Below, in pieces: positions 1-6,435 of a stretch of 9,277 nt of DNA. Made by a program: the position numbers and the translations under genes. The stretch comes from DASYAN01 sp036501345 (GTDB lineage: Bacteria; Chloroflexota; Ktedonobacteria; Ktedonobacterales; Ktedonobacteraceae). The stretch spans positions 1 to 9,277 of the forward strand of contig DASYAN010000110.1 in NCBI GenBank assembly GCA_036501345.1, in the 5' to 3' direction. Below the pieces are notes generated by a model. That model had not been told where the DNA came from, ran no database searches, and was given only the letters and a program-made list of their open reading frames with translations. Numbering within the stretch: position 1 is the first letter of the stretch; the number at the start of each line of letters is the position of its first letter.

Positions 1-261
1 CTTGCCAACGTACTAGCTGCATTGCAGATGGGTGTGCATATTATTGACTCATCTGCTGGGGGACTGGGAGGTTGCCCTTATGCTCCAGGTGCAGCGGGCA
101 ATCTTGCCACTGAAGACCTGCTCTACATGTTGCATGGCATGGGCATTCAAACCGGGGTTGATCTAGCAAAAGTAGTGGCTGCTACGCACTTTATTGCGCC
201 TTTCCTGGGCCATGCTCCCACAAGTAAGTATTATCAAGCCACGATGTGCTCAAAGTCCTAG
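1..261 (+). CDS. mvaB: Hydroxymethylglutaryl-CoA lyase, C-terminal part (5' end outside window)
   Basis: HMG-CoA lyase cleaves 3-hydroxy-3-methylglutaryl-CoA to acetoacetate and acetyl-CoA, the last step of leucine degradation, in the cytoplasm. The frame is open from base 1 and ends at TAG 259-261, so only the last 86 codons are present. The family's glycine-rich active-site loop is visible as DSSAGGLGGCPYAPGAAGN; its Cys is the catalytic-loop cysteine known from the human and bacterial enzymes. It is followed by the usual NLATEDLLYML and GIQTGVDL segments. The family normally ends in a helix around xSKxYQAT, and SKYYQAT is seen here close to the stop, so the C-terminus is intact. The loop carries AGG where most members have VAG or a close variant. 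The missing N-terminal TIM-barrel portion cannot be judged. A homocitrate synthase or isopropylmalate synthase is unlikely given the GLGGCPYA loop. Confidence 0.93.
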   Translation, partial: LANVLAALQMGVHIIDSSAGGLGGCPYAPGAAGNLATEDLLYMLHGMGIQTGVDLAKVVAATHFIAPFLGHAPTSKYYQATMCSKS

Positions 262-283
262 TTAGTAGCTAATAGCCACCTTC

Positions 284-303
284 TTGATAAGATTGTCGTT
301 TGA
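284..303 (+). pseudogene. Relic of the 3' end of a third CBM-domain (pseudokinase-type) gene
   Basis: These 20 bases match the last 20 bases of the first pseudokinase gene (2537-2556) at 19 positions and those of the second (4696-4715) at 18. They translate as L-D-K-I-V-V-stop, the same end as both downstream proteins. The relic starts 22 bases after the mvaB stop and happens to lie in the mvaB frame. The nine bases around 271-279 (N-S-H) loosely resemble the N-T-H codons 30-odd bases before the end of the first gene, which would fit a short deletion. Nothing else of a CBM or kinase domain remains. It may be the scar of a deleted third tandem copy. The alternative, chance similarity, is unlikely for 19 of 20 so close to the paralogues. 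Confidence 0.5.
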
Positions 304-317
304 TATCAACACAATAG

Positions 318-362
318 CAAAAAGACTACTGGCAAAGTTTTCTAGTAGTTGTCTGCTTTTTG
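318..362 (+). terminator. Weak candidate hairpin terminator after mvaB
   Basis: An imperfect inverted repeat pairs CAAAAAG (318-324) with CTTTTTG (356-362) and ACTACT (325-330) with AGTAGT (344-349), leaving a bulge on the 3' side. An alternative fold pairs AGAC (323-326) with GTCT (351-354), followed by T5 at 357-361. The stem is AT-rich and interrupted, so it is a poor intrinsic terminator. Its position between mvaB and the next promoter is right. Confidence 0.3.
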
Positions 363-365
363 TCA

Positions 366-394
366 TTGCCAAATAGCACTTCCTCGGCTATGCT
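366..394 (+). promoter_or_regulatory. Candidate sigma-70-type promoter for the tandem pseudokinase genes
   Basis: A -35 box TTGCCA (366-371, 5 of 6 to consensus) and a -10 box TATGCT (389-394, 4 of 6) are separated by 17 bases. Transcription would start near 401, about 30 bases before the ATG at 430. It is the only reasonable pair seen in this spacer. It rests on consensus matching alone. Confidence 0.35.
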
Positions 395-414
395 AATACG
401 CATGCACGTTGAAT

Positions 415-421
415 AGAGAGG
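415..421 (+). promoter_or_regulatory. Ribosome-binding site that fixes the start of the first pseudokinase gene
   Basis: AGAGAGG lies 8 bases before ATG 430. The second paralogue has the same AGAGAGG at the same 8-base distance from its ATG, embedded in the same TAGAGAGGATTG string. This favours ATG 430 over the in-frame TTG at 409, which lies upstream of this site. Confidence 0.7.
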
Positions 422-429
422 ATTGTGTT

Positions 430-2556
430 ATGTCAGAAAAATTTAATCAGTACTATCTTATCGAGACATTGAGCAAAAAATACTCGCATACGACTTACCT
501 AGCTTCTCCCACCGATGAGCCTGAGCGTCAAGTGGTTCTCAACGTGTTCGCTTCATCGCTTTTCCCTTTTCCCTTTCCCCGTGAGTGTGAGAATCTCTTG
601 CAGAAGGCTCAACGTATCCGACAGCTCCAGCACCCGCGTCTCATGTCTATCCTGGATATGGGGATAGAAGAAGAGCAACCCTTTGTTGTGCGGGAGTTTC
701 TGCCCAACGAGTCCTTACGTAACCGTTTGAAGAGACTCTCTCCTCGCCGTCTGAAACTAGGGGATGTTCTCACCATCATATTACAGGTAGGAGGGGCTCT
801 GGCTTATGCGCATGAATACAATGTCGTTCATGGCAATATCAAGCCGGAGAATATTCTCTTTGATGAAAATGGTCAGGCTGTATTGGCAGACTTCTCTCTT
901 GTGGGCAAGAAGGAGGCTAACATTCGTGACCAGACCGCAGAAGAATATGCTTTCTGCTATCTGGCTCCAGAACAATTTGCAGGTGTCTGCGATGCCAGGA
1001 GTGATCAATATGCTCTAGGTTGCCTGGCTTACGAACTGATTACGGGACGGGTTCCTTTTGCCGCCCAGAGTCTTTCGACCATGATGGGACACCAGAGCAA
1101 TGCTCGACCTGCCGCACTCTCTGAGAATGTTGCTGACCTTCCGCTCTCCCTTGAAGCAGCTATACTCAAGACTCTGGCCAAAGATCCTGCCGAACGATTT
1201 TTTGATTTCTCGCTGTTTCTGGATGTGATTCAATCTATTTTGTCGCCACCACCTGCATTTCCTCTTGTACGTTCTGATCGTTCTCGTAGAAATAGAGCCA
1301 TTGCTCATTCTGTGAGATCGGCACAAGTAAGAGATGCTGCATTTCCCATGAGCAATCGTACTGCACTTCCAGATCCTGTGTCTCAGTTGCTAGAACCATC
1401 TGGAGCCTCCTTCAGTGCTGAAGTTGACGTGACCAAACCTGTGAAGACTTCTTCCCTATTCCAAGTTAGCATGCCTGAATGGGCTGGGATCATTCCTTTT
1501 CCATACGAGTCGTTAACGTTAGCCCTACAGGCCTATCCATTCACCCCCCCTCTTTCAGAAAAGGTAGATCCTATTGATAATGGAGAAAACAAAAGCCCGA
1601 GTCTGCTGTTGAAGGTACAAGAGCCCGAAGGATCATCTGCTACAAAGCTTGAGGCAGTGGTGCAAGTGGAATTTCCCACAACTAAACAAGACAAGACCAC
1701 ATGGACGGGTGAAGAACACCCAAATAGCTTATTGTTAGACATACGGGAAGAAACGGATGCATTTTATGCAATATCGACTCTAGGCTCATATAATGGATAC
1801 AATGAGTATGTAGCGGAGGAAGAGGTATTAGCGTTTACGAGGAGTCTTGATAAAGATGAACCACAGCCTGTACAGCAGCTGTACGGTAGAAGAAGAGCCT
1901 TGGGACTAACGGTGCTTCTCTCTGTGATCGTGGCCTTGATTGTGTATATTTTTTTGCCGTTGGTGGTGCCCATACTTAACACAAGTTTGCATACAGTCAA
2001 CAATACACAGGTGATTATTCCGCAGACTACAAGTATTTCGGCGGCACAAGTTTCTACTCAACTTGCCGCTATGCCAACAGTGCAAGCTTCTGTTACCAAT
2101 ACTCCAGTAGTGCAATCTACTGTACTAGTCAAAAATATGCCAGCAACTGCAGTTATACCAGCACCGACAAGCTATGAAGCTGAAGTGCCGCAGAATACGA
2201 TAGCTGGAACTGCCAAAGTGATTAGCTGCTCAGGCTGTTCAGGAGGATACAGAGTTGGCATTCTTGGTCTGCAGTCGAATGGTGGAAAAGGCACTCTGTG
2301 GTTTAAGAACGTTAATAAGAACACCGCCGGCAGTTATTCGCTCACAATTTACTATACTGAAGGAGATTCTGGTAGTATGACTGGGTATATAAGTGTGAAC
2401 GCTGGACCAGCAATAACCTTCACTGGAGTTGATACTGGGAGTTTCAGTACGGTTAGAACAGTCAACGTTATGGTAAGCTTGAGTGCTGGGGATAATACCA
2501 TCAAGTTCTCCAATACACACGATAGATCCCCTAGTATTGATAAGATTGTCGTCTGA
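430..2556 (+). CDS. Membrane pseudokinase (PknB-like) with extracellular CBM6/35-like domain, copy 1
   Basis: A 708-residue predicted single-pass membrane protein. Residues about 8-270 align with bacterial PknB-type Ser/Thr kinases: hydrophobic frame, HGNIKPEN catalytic loop (134-141), APE (179-181), SDQY with the helix-F Asp (D192), and a C-lobe ending in AKDPAERF. Key catalytic residues are changed: the VAIK Lys is Asn38, the helix-C Glu is Lys59, the HRD Asp is Asn136, DFG reads DFS (154-156), and the Gly-rich loop reads LSKKYSHTTY. Metal-ligand positions Asn141 and Asp154 remain. About 220 polar, low-complexity residues follow, then GRRR and one membrane helix (491-514). A Ser/Thr/Pro-rich outer stalk leads to a CBM6/CBM35-like beta-sandwich (580-708) starting SYEAE and containing Cys600-x-x-Cys603, possibly a disulfide. 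ATG 430 is chosen because it has the same ribosome-binding site and the same N-terminus (M-x-E-K-F-N-Q-Y) as copy 2. Inferred role: outside glycan binding coupled to inside partner binding without phosphoryl transfer. A very weak, HER3-like kinase is the alternative. Automated pipelines would probably call it a serine/threonine kinase. Confidence 0.85.
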   Translation: MSEKFNQYYLIETLSKKYSHTTYLASPTDEPERQVVLNVFASSLFPFPFPRECENLLQKAQRIRQLQHPRLMSILDMGIEEEQPFVVREFLPNESLRNRLKRLSPRRLKLGDVLTIILQVGGALAYAHEYNVVHGNIKPENILFDENGQAVLADFSLVGKKEANIRDQTAEEYAFCYLAPEQFAGVCDARSDQYALGCLAYELITGRVPFAAQSLSTMMGHQSNARPAALSENVADLPLSLEAAILKTLAKDPAERFFDFSLFLDVIQSILSPPPAFPLVRSDRSRRNRAIAHSVRSAQVRDAAFPMSNRTALPDPVSQLLEPSGASFSAEVDVTKPVKTSSLFQVSMPEWAGIIPFPYESLTLALQAYPFTPPLSEKVDPIDNGENKSPSLLLKVQEPEGSSATKLEAVVQVEFPTTKQDKTTWTGEEHPNSLLLDIREETDAFYAISTLGSYNGYNEYVAEEEVLAFTRSLDKDEPQPVQQLYGRRRALGLTVLLSVIVALIVYIFLPLVVPILNTSLHTVNNTQVIIPQTTSISAAQVSTQLAAMPTVQASVTNTPVVQSTVLVKNMPATAVIPAPTSYEAEVPQNTIAGTAKVISCSGCSGGYRVGILGLQSNGGKGTLWFKNVNKNTAGSYSLTIYYTEGDSGSMTGYISVNAGPAITFTGVDTGSFSTVRTVNVMVSLSAGDNTIKFSNTHDRSPSIDKIVV

Positions 2557-2579
2557 GAGGCGTTCGGGCGAAAGTTCGT

Positions 2580-2586
2580 AGAGAGG
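2580..2586 (+). promoter_or_regulatory. Ribosome-binding site of the second pseudokinase gene
   Basis: AGAGAGG is spaced 8 bases from ATG 2595, identical to the site of copy 1. The 38-base gap between the two genes has no convincing promoter or terminator, so the genes are probably co-transcribed. Confidence 0.7.
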
Positions 2587-2594
2587 ATTGCAGT

Positions 2595-4715
2595 ATGCCA
2601 GAAAAATTTAATCAATATAATCTGACCGAGACATTAAGCAAAAAATATTCGCATACGACCTATCTGGCTTCTCCCATCAATGAGCCTGAGCGTCAAGTGG
2701 TTCTCACTGTGTTTGCTTCGTTCCTTTTCCGTTTCCCGCATGAGCGCGAGAATCTCTTGCAGAAGGTTCAGCGCATTCAGCAAGTCCAGCATACATATCT
2801 AGTACCTATTCTGGATATGGGGATAGAAGAAGAGCAACCCTTTGTCGTGCGGGAGTATCTGCCCAATGGGTCTTTACGCAGACATCTGAAGAAATTCTCT
2901 CTTGATCGCTTGCCGCTACGAGATGCATTGAACATAGTCTCACAGGTGGGAGAGGCTTTAGCTTATGGGCATGAGCACAATCTTGTTCATGGTAACATCA
3001 AGCCGGAAAATATCCTCTTTGATAGTAGTGATCAGGCTATATTGACAGACTTTGCTGTTGTGAGCAGGAAGGATGCCATCATTCGTGACCAGACCGCAGA
3101 AGAGTACGCCTTTTGCTATCTGGCCCCAGAGCAATTTGATGGTACCTATGATGCCAAGAGTGATCAATATGCCCTAGGTTGCGTGGCTTATGAACTGATT
3201 ACGGGACGGGTTCCTTTTGCCGTCCAAAGCCTTTCAACCATGATGGGACATCCGACCAATGCTCTGCCCGCTGCACTCTCTGAGAGTGTTGCTGATCTTC
3301 CACCCTCTCTTGAAGCAGCCATACTCAAGACTTTGGCCAAAGATCCTGCCGAACGATTTTTTGATTTCTCGCTGTTTCTAGAAGTGATCCGATCCATTTT
3401 GTCACCGCCGCCCAATTTTCCTCTTGCTCATTCTGCATCTTCTCGTAAAAATAGGTCTATTGCTCGCCCTATGCGTTCGGTAAAGGCAAAAGACGTTGTA
3501 TCTCCCATTAGCAAGCGTACTGCACCTCCAAATCCTGCACATCAGTCACCAGAATTATCTGGAGTTATCTCTAGTGCAGAGATTGGCGGAGCAGTGCCTA
3601 TCAATACAGCTTCTATGTTCCAAGCTAACGTGCCTGAAAGGACAGAGGTCCATCCTCTTTCCGGGCCACTAGCCTCATCTGCCTTGTCCTATCAAATTCC
3701 CTTTCCTTTTCCTGTAGAGGCATATCCTATCGACGATCGAGAAAACGAGAAAAAAGCAGATGATTGGTTTGTAACTGCTCCCTTTGTGCAGGAAGAAATA
3801 GATGTATTGCCTCCAATAGAATCTGTGCAAGAGGAAGCAGATGTCTTGCCTGTAATAACAACTGAAAACTCAGTTGATGAGTATAGTAGGTATGCAGCAA
3901 CTGAAAACTCAGCCGATGAGTACAGTAGGTATGCAGCAACTGAGGATACCTTATTGTTGGCGGGAAATCCTGATATAGCTGGACTACGGCCTATACAACT
4001 ACTGCATGGTAGAAGAGTGCTAGGATTAGTGCTTCTTGTCTCAGTGATTGTGACTTTGATTGGGTATGTTTTTTGGCCATTGGTAATGACTACACATGAC
4101 ACCAGTTTGCAGACAGCCAATACCAAACAAGTGGCTATCCCACAGATCACGAGTGTTTCAATGGTACAAGTTCCTCTTCAGGTTACCGATACTCCAACAG
4201 TGCAACCTTCTGTAACCGATACTCCAATAGCTCAACCTGCTGTGGCCGATATTCCACCAGTACAACCTCCAAAACCAGCACCAACACCAAAGCCAACACC
4301 AACACCAACTGCTACAGATGCAGCGATAAGCTATGAAGCCGAAGTATCTCAGAATACGTTGGCTGGTGGTGCACGGGTGATTAGCTGCTCTAGCTGTTCT
4401 GGGGGAGCTAGAGTTGGCGATCTTGGTGTGAGGTCAAGCGGTGAAAGTGGTACTTTGCGGTTTAATAATGTGAACAAAGCTGGTGCGGGCACTTACACCC
4501 TCACTCTCTATTATTCGAATGGAAGTTCTGGTAGCCAAGATGAATATATAAGTGTCAACGGTGGGCCAGCAATAGTTTTCAATGGATCTCCAACTGGCAG
4601 TTTTAGCACGTTTGCGACAGCGGGTATCGCAGTAAGCTTGAATGGGGGAAGTAATACCATTGAATTCTCCAATCCAAACGGGAATGCGCCTGATGTTGAT
4701 AAGATTATCGTCTGA
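2595..4715 (+). CDS. Membrane pseudokinase (PknB-like) with extracellular CBM6/35-like domain, copy 2
   Basis: A 706-residue paralogue of the gene just upstream, with the same domain order: kinase-like domain (about 8-270), polar linker, GRR plus membrane helix (476-498), Thr/Pro-rich stalk, and CBM6/CBM35-like domain (579-706) with SYEAE and Cys598-x-x-Cys601. The degenerate catalytic positions are the same: VAIK Lys is Thr38 (Asn in copy 1), helix-C Glu is Lys57, HRD Asp is Asn134 in HGNIKPEN, and DFG reads DFA (152-154). Asn139 and Asp152 are kept, as are APE (177-179) and Asp190. Loss of catalysis therefore probably predates the duplication. The linker differs most from copy 1 and contains two adjacent pairs of 13-residue repeats (398-448). 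The outer stalk has decapeptide-like T-D-T-P-x-x-Q-P repeats and a KPTPTPT tract. The stop lies 7 bases from the end of the convergent protease gene. Expression probably depends on the promoter of copy 1. The function is inferred, and the natural ligand is unknown. Confidence 0.85.
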   Translation: MPEKFNQYNLTETLSKKYSHTTYLASPINEPERQVVLTVFASFLFRFPHERENLLQKVQRIQQVQHTYLVPILDMGIEEEQPFVVREYLPNGSLRRHLKKFSLDRLPLRDALNIVSQVGEALAYGHEHNLVHGNIKPENILFDSSDQAILTDFAVVSRKDAIIRDQTAEEYAFCYLAPEQFDGTYDAKSDQYALGCVAYELITGRVPFAVQSLSTMMGHPTNALPAALSESVADLPPSLEAAILKTLAKDPAERFFDFSLFLEVIRSILSPPPNFPLAHSASSRKNRSIARPMRSVKAKDVVSPISKRTAPPNPAHQSPELSGVISSAEIGGAVPINTASMFQANVPERTEVHPLSGPLASSALSYQIPFPFPVEAYPIDDRENEKKADDWFVTAPFVQEEIDVLPPIESVQEEADVLPVITTENSVDEYSRYAATENSADEYSRYAATEDTLLLAGNPDIAGLRPIQLLHGRRVLGLVLLVSVIVTLIGYVFWPLVMTTHDTSLQTANTKQVAIPQITSVSMVQVPLQVTDTPTVQPSVTDTPIAQPAVADIPPVQPPKPAPTPKPTPTPTATDAAISYEAEVSQNTLAGGARVISCSSCSGGARVGDLGVRSSGESGTLRFNNVNKAGAGTYTLTLYYSNGSSGSQDEYISVNGGPAIVFNGSPTGSFSTFATAGIAVSLNGGSNTIEFSNPNGNAPDVDKIIV
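3786..3863 (+). repeat. Imperfect tandem repeat, 2 x 39 nt, in the linker of copy 2
   Basis: Units 3786-3824 and 3825-3863 encode VQEEIDVLPPIES and VQEEADVLPVITT (residues 398-423). The period is 13 codons, so the frame is kept. Copy 1 has no counterpart. The last codon overlaps the next repeat pair. Confidence 0.8.
3861..3938 (+). repeat. Near-perfect tandem repeat, 2 x 39 nt, in the linker of copy 2
   Basis: Units 3861-3899 and 3900-3938 encode TENSVDEYSRYAA and TENSADEYSRYAA (residues 423-448), followed by the start of a third unit (T-E-D). The two units differ at only a few bases, so this duplication is younger than the neighbouring one with the same 39-nt period. The repeat is acidic and has two Tyr per unit. 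Confidence 0.9.
4185..4271 (+). repeat. Degenerate 30-nt repeats encoding the extracellular stalk of copy 2
   Basis: Three units of about 10 residues (TDTPTVQPSV, TDTPIAQPAV, ADIPPVQPP) at residues 531-559 lead into a Pro/Thr-rich tract (560-572). They lie between the membrane helix and the CBM-like domain, so they probably form an extended spacer. Copy 1 has a shorter, weaker version (PTVQASVTNTPVVQS). Confidence 0.75.
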
Positions 4716-4722
4716 AATGTCA

Positions 4723-6186
4723 CTACTTCGTTAAATAGTGGATAGCGGCAGACAACTGAGCATCTCCACTGTCGAGAATCTGTTGCTCTGTCAGATGTTG
4801 CTGGTTCTCATAGGTTGGCGTGAGCGTGGGTGTGTTTGGTTTCGCCGTGACAATAATATCAGGAGTGATCCCGCCACTGCCGGGTTTATTGGGTTTCTGG
4901 CGAATAAAGTGGCCATCGGGAGTGAGCCATTCTTGAGTTCCCAGGTAAAGTGCCGACCCATCGGGAAGAGTGAATTGCTGCAGGACGGTGCCAGTTCCGA
5001 AGGTCTTCTGACCAAGAAGGATGGCGCGATGATTATCTTGTAATGCTCCTGAAACAATTTCTGCTGCACTAGCGCTATTGCCATTTACCAGCACTATGAT
5101 CTGCAAAGATGTATCAAATGTATTCCCATGATTGTTGACAGGAACTGGGGTGCGTTTTCCACTACTATCTTGTTCAAGCAAGACATTGCCTTTTTTAACG
5201 AAGAGACTGGTTGTGTCGACTGCCTCTTGGAGATAGCCGCCTGGATTGTTACGCAGGTCGAGAATAATCTTGGTTGCCCCCTTATTCTTAGCCTGATTTA
5301 TCGCATTTTGTAGCTGGGTGGAAACACCAGTGGCGAATTGTACCACTTGAATATCTGCGATGTGGCTTTGCGGGATATAGTACACAGTGACGTTGGGGGC
5401 TACGATCTCAGACCGCTTAAGGCTAACCTCTCTGGGGTGCTCTTCACCCTGTCGCTGAATAGTAATAGTAACGCTGGTACCTGCCTGGCCTTTAATGAGG
5501 TTGCTGGCGCTACTGATATTTTTACCCTGCATACTCACGCCATTGATCGCCACAATAATGTCTCCATGTTTAAGATCAGCTTTCTGAGCTGGTGAACTAG
5601 GAATGGTTGCGTCGATAATTAAATTTTTCGTCTGCGGATCTTGGGACAAGTAAATACCAATTCCTGTAAACTTGCCATTTAATTGCTGGTTCTCTTTGTT
5701 GACATCTTGCTGGTTCAGGAAGCGTGAATGGCCTGTATCTCCCAAGCTTTGGACCATGGCATTAATAGCTGCATACGCCATTTTCTTGTAGTCAATATCC
5801 TTGCGATCGACATAATTCTGGTCAATCTTGTCCCATGCATACTGAACGAGATTAGCATCAGCTTTGGACTGATTACTCTGGTTAAAAAACGAATTGCTAT
5901 AGAACTCCTGGCTAAACCAGCCAATCCAGAAGGCAATAATGACGAAGGGGGCGATGATGAGAAACTGTTCGAATACCCGCTGAAAGCGAGAATACCGATC
6001 CAGGTATGGAGATTGGCTTTTAGTATCCTGCTCTGAAGTGTCGTCTTGTGATATGGGTAGGGGAGAATGATGTTCAAAATCATGGTTTATCGCTTGTGAT
6101 GGCGGATTCTGTAGTTTGGATGCTACTGAGTAACCATGCTCAGGGTATTTTTCCTCATACCAGTGTGGATCATCGTATCTAATCAC
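4723..6186 (-). CDS. S41-family (C-terminal processing type) serine protease, membrane-anchored
   Basis: A 487-residue Ctp-type protease, which in this family trims or degrades envelope proteins from their C-termini. A cytoplasmic, polar N-terminus (1-70) is followed by a membrane helix (about 74-92), so the protease domain lies outside. A PDZ domain (about 170-250) shows GIGIYL and S-P-A-x-x-A-D-L-K-H-G-D-I-I. The S41 core shows LDLRNNPGGYL (310-319), the nucleophile block NGNSASAAE (Ser373 at the position of E. coli Prc Ser452), and EWLTPDG-to-GGITPD (419-443). The expected catalytic Lys, 25 residues after the Ser (Prc Lys477, FGKG), is Thr398 here (KTFGTG), and the Gln seen 4 residues later in B. 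subtilis CtpB is Leu402; Lys394 lies nearby. The start is GTG 6186, set by AGGGAGG 6 bases upstream. It converges on the pseudokinase genes. I give no gene symbol because the exact Ctp class is unclear. Confidence 0.9.
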   Translation of the reverse strand: MIRYDDPHWYEEKYPEHGYSVASKLQNPPSQAINHDFEHHSPLPISQDDTSEQDTKSQSPYLDRYSRFQRVFEQFLIIAPFVIIAFWIGWFSQEFYSNSFFNQSNQSKADANLVQYAWDKIDQNYVDRKDIDYKKMAYAAINAMVQSLGDTGHSRFLNQQDVNKENQQLNGKFTGIGIYLSQDPQTKNLIIDATIPSSPAQKADLKHGDIIVAINGVSMQGKNISSASNLIKGQAGTSVTITIQRQGEEHPREVSLKRSEIVAPNVTVYYIPQSHIADIQVVQFATGVSTQLQNAINQAKNKGATKIILDLRNNPGGYLQEAVDTTSLFVKKGNVLLEQDSSGKRTPVPVNNHGNTFDTSLQIIVLVNGNSASAAEIVSGALQDNHRAILLGQKTFGTGTVLQQFTLPDGSALYLGTQEWLTPDGHFIRQKPNKPGSGGITPDIIVTAKPNTPTLTPTYENQQHLTEQQILDSGDAQLSAAIHYLTK

Positions 6187-6192
6187 CGGACG

Positions 6193-6199
6193 CCTCCCT
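6193..6199 (-). promoter_or_regulatory. Ribosome-binding site deciding the GTG start of the S41 protease
   Basis: Read on the - strand, AGGGAGG stands 6 bases before GTG 6186. It is a strong site and supports GTG rather than a later start. Confidence 0.75.
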
Positions 6200-6256
6200 A
6201 TAGCAGCGCTATTTTGTGCGCTCCTGGATAGTGCAATGGTTTATTGGTTAGCATCT

Positions 6257-6285
6257 ATCTTAGTTGGTTGTTGGTGAAATGTCAA
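6257..6285 (-). promoter_or_regulatory. Promoter of the S41 protease gene
   Basis: On the - strand, a perfect -35 box TTGACA (6285-6280) is followed after exactly 17 bases by TAAGAT (6262-6257, 4 of 6). The start would be near 6250, giving a leader of about 64 bases. This is the best promoter match in the window. It lies just past the infC terminator, so the protease is probably transcribed on its own. Confidence 0.6.
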
Positions 6286-6300
6286 ATAATGCTTGCCAAG

Positions 6301-6344
6301 CAAAAATGAGGGTATAGTCTAGAAGACCTACACCCTCATTTTTG
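6301..6344 (-). terminator. Intrinsic terminator of infC (hairpin usable from both sides)
   Basis: A perfect 13-bp inverted repeat, CAAAAATGAGGGT (6301-6313) with its complement at 6332-6344, is extended inward by further pairs (TAG and TCT with a mismatch and a bulge) to a 3-base AGA loop. On the - strand the stem ends in a T run. It lies about 90 bases downstream of the infC stop and before the protease promoter. Confidence 0.8.
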
Positions 6345-6435
6345 AATTTTGTAAGTTAAGCACATTTCAGATTACCAACGAGCCGAATATTTGTCCTGGC
6401 TGCGGAGTCTCTGAGCCTAGATGAGGAGAGAATAG

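Larger units (their letters stand above)
415..4715 (+). repeat. Tandem gene duplication: 415-2556 and 2580-4715
   Basis: Two direct copies run from the shared ribosome-binding site to the shared stop region. Similarity is high over the kinase-like part and the CBM part and low in the cytoplasmic linker. The longest identical block I found is 46 bases (1175-1220 equals 3334-3379). A 35-base block at 652-686 is also unchanged in copy 2. Copy 1 has two extra residues in a pure pyrimidine run (559-580, F-P-F-P-F-P). Confidence 0.9.

Noticed and set aside
409..429. Extending pseudokinase copy 1 to TTG 409
   Set aside because: The ribosome-binding site lies inside that extension, and copy 2 aligns from ATG 430 onward.
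559..580. 22-base pure pyrimidine run, a possible phase-variation tract
   Set aside because: It is not a simple mononucleotide or unit repeat in a promoter or at a frame-sensitive site. It encodes F-P-F-P-F-P in frame and adds only two residues compared with copy 2.
3692..4150. A 152-codon - strand open frame opposite the linker of pseudokinase copy 2
   Set aside because: It is Ser/Thr/Cys-rich because it mirrors the repeat region on the other strand. No start signal or domain is visible.
4721..4740. CACTA / TAGTG inverted repeat at the convergent gene ends, a possible shared terminator
   Set aside because: Only 5 bp of stem with a 10-base loop and no T run on either strand.
4738..6036. Several + strand open frames of 60-100 codons opposite the S41 protease
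   Set aside because: They are antisense to a gene with clear protein motifs and show no family features or ribosome-binding sites.
6371..6423. A + strand frame reading N-I-C-P-G-C-G-V-S-E-P-R-stop, like half a zinc ribbon
   Set aside because: Only one C-P-x-C-G knuckle, no start codon with a ribosome-binding site, and it lies in the spacer between infC and its terminator. Probably chance.
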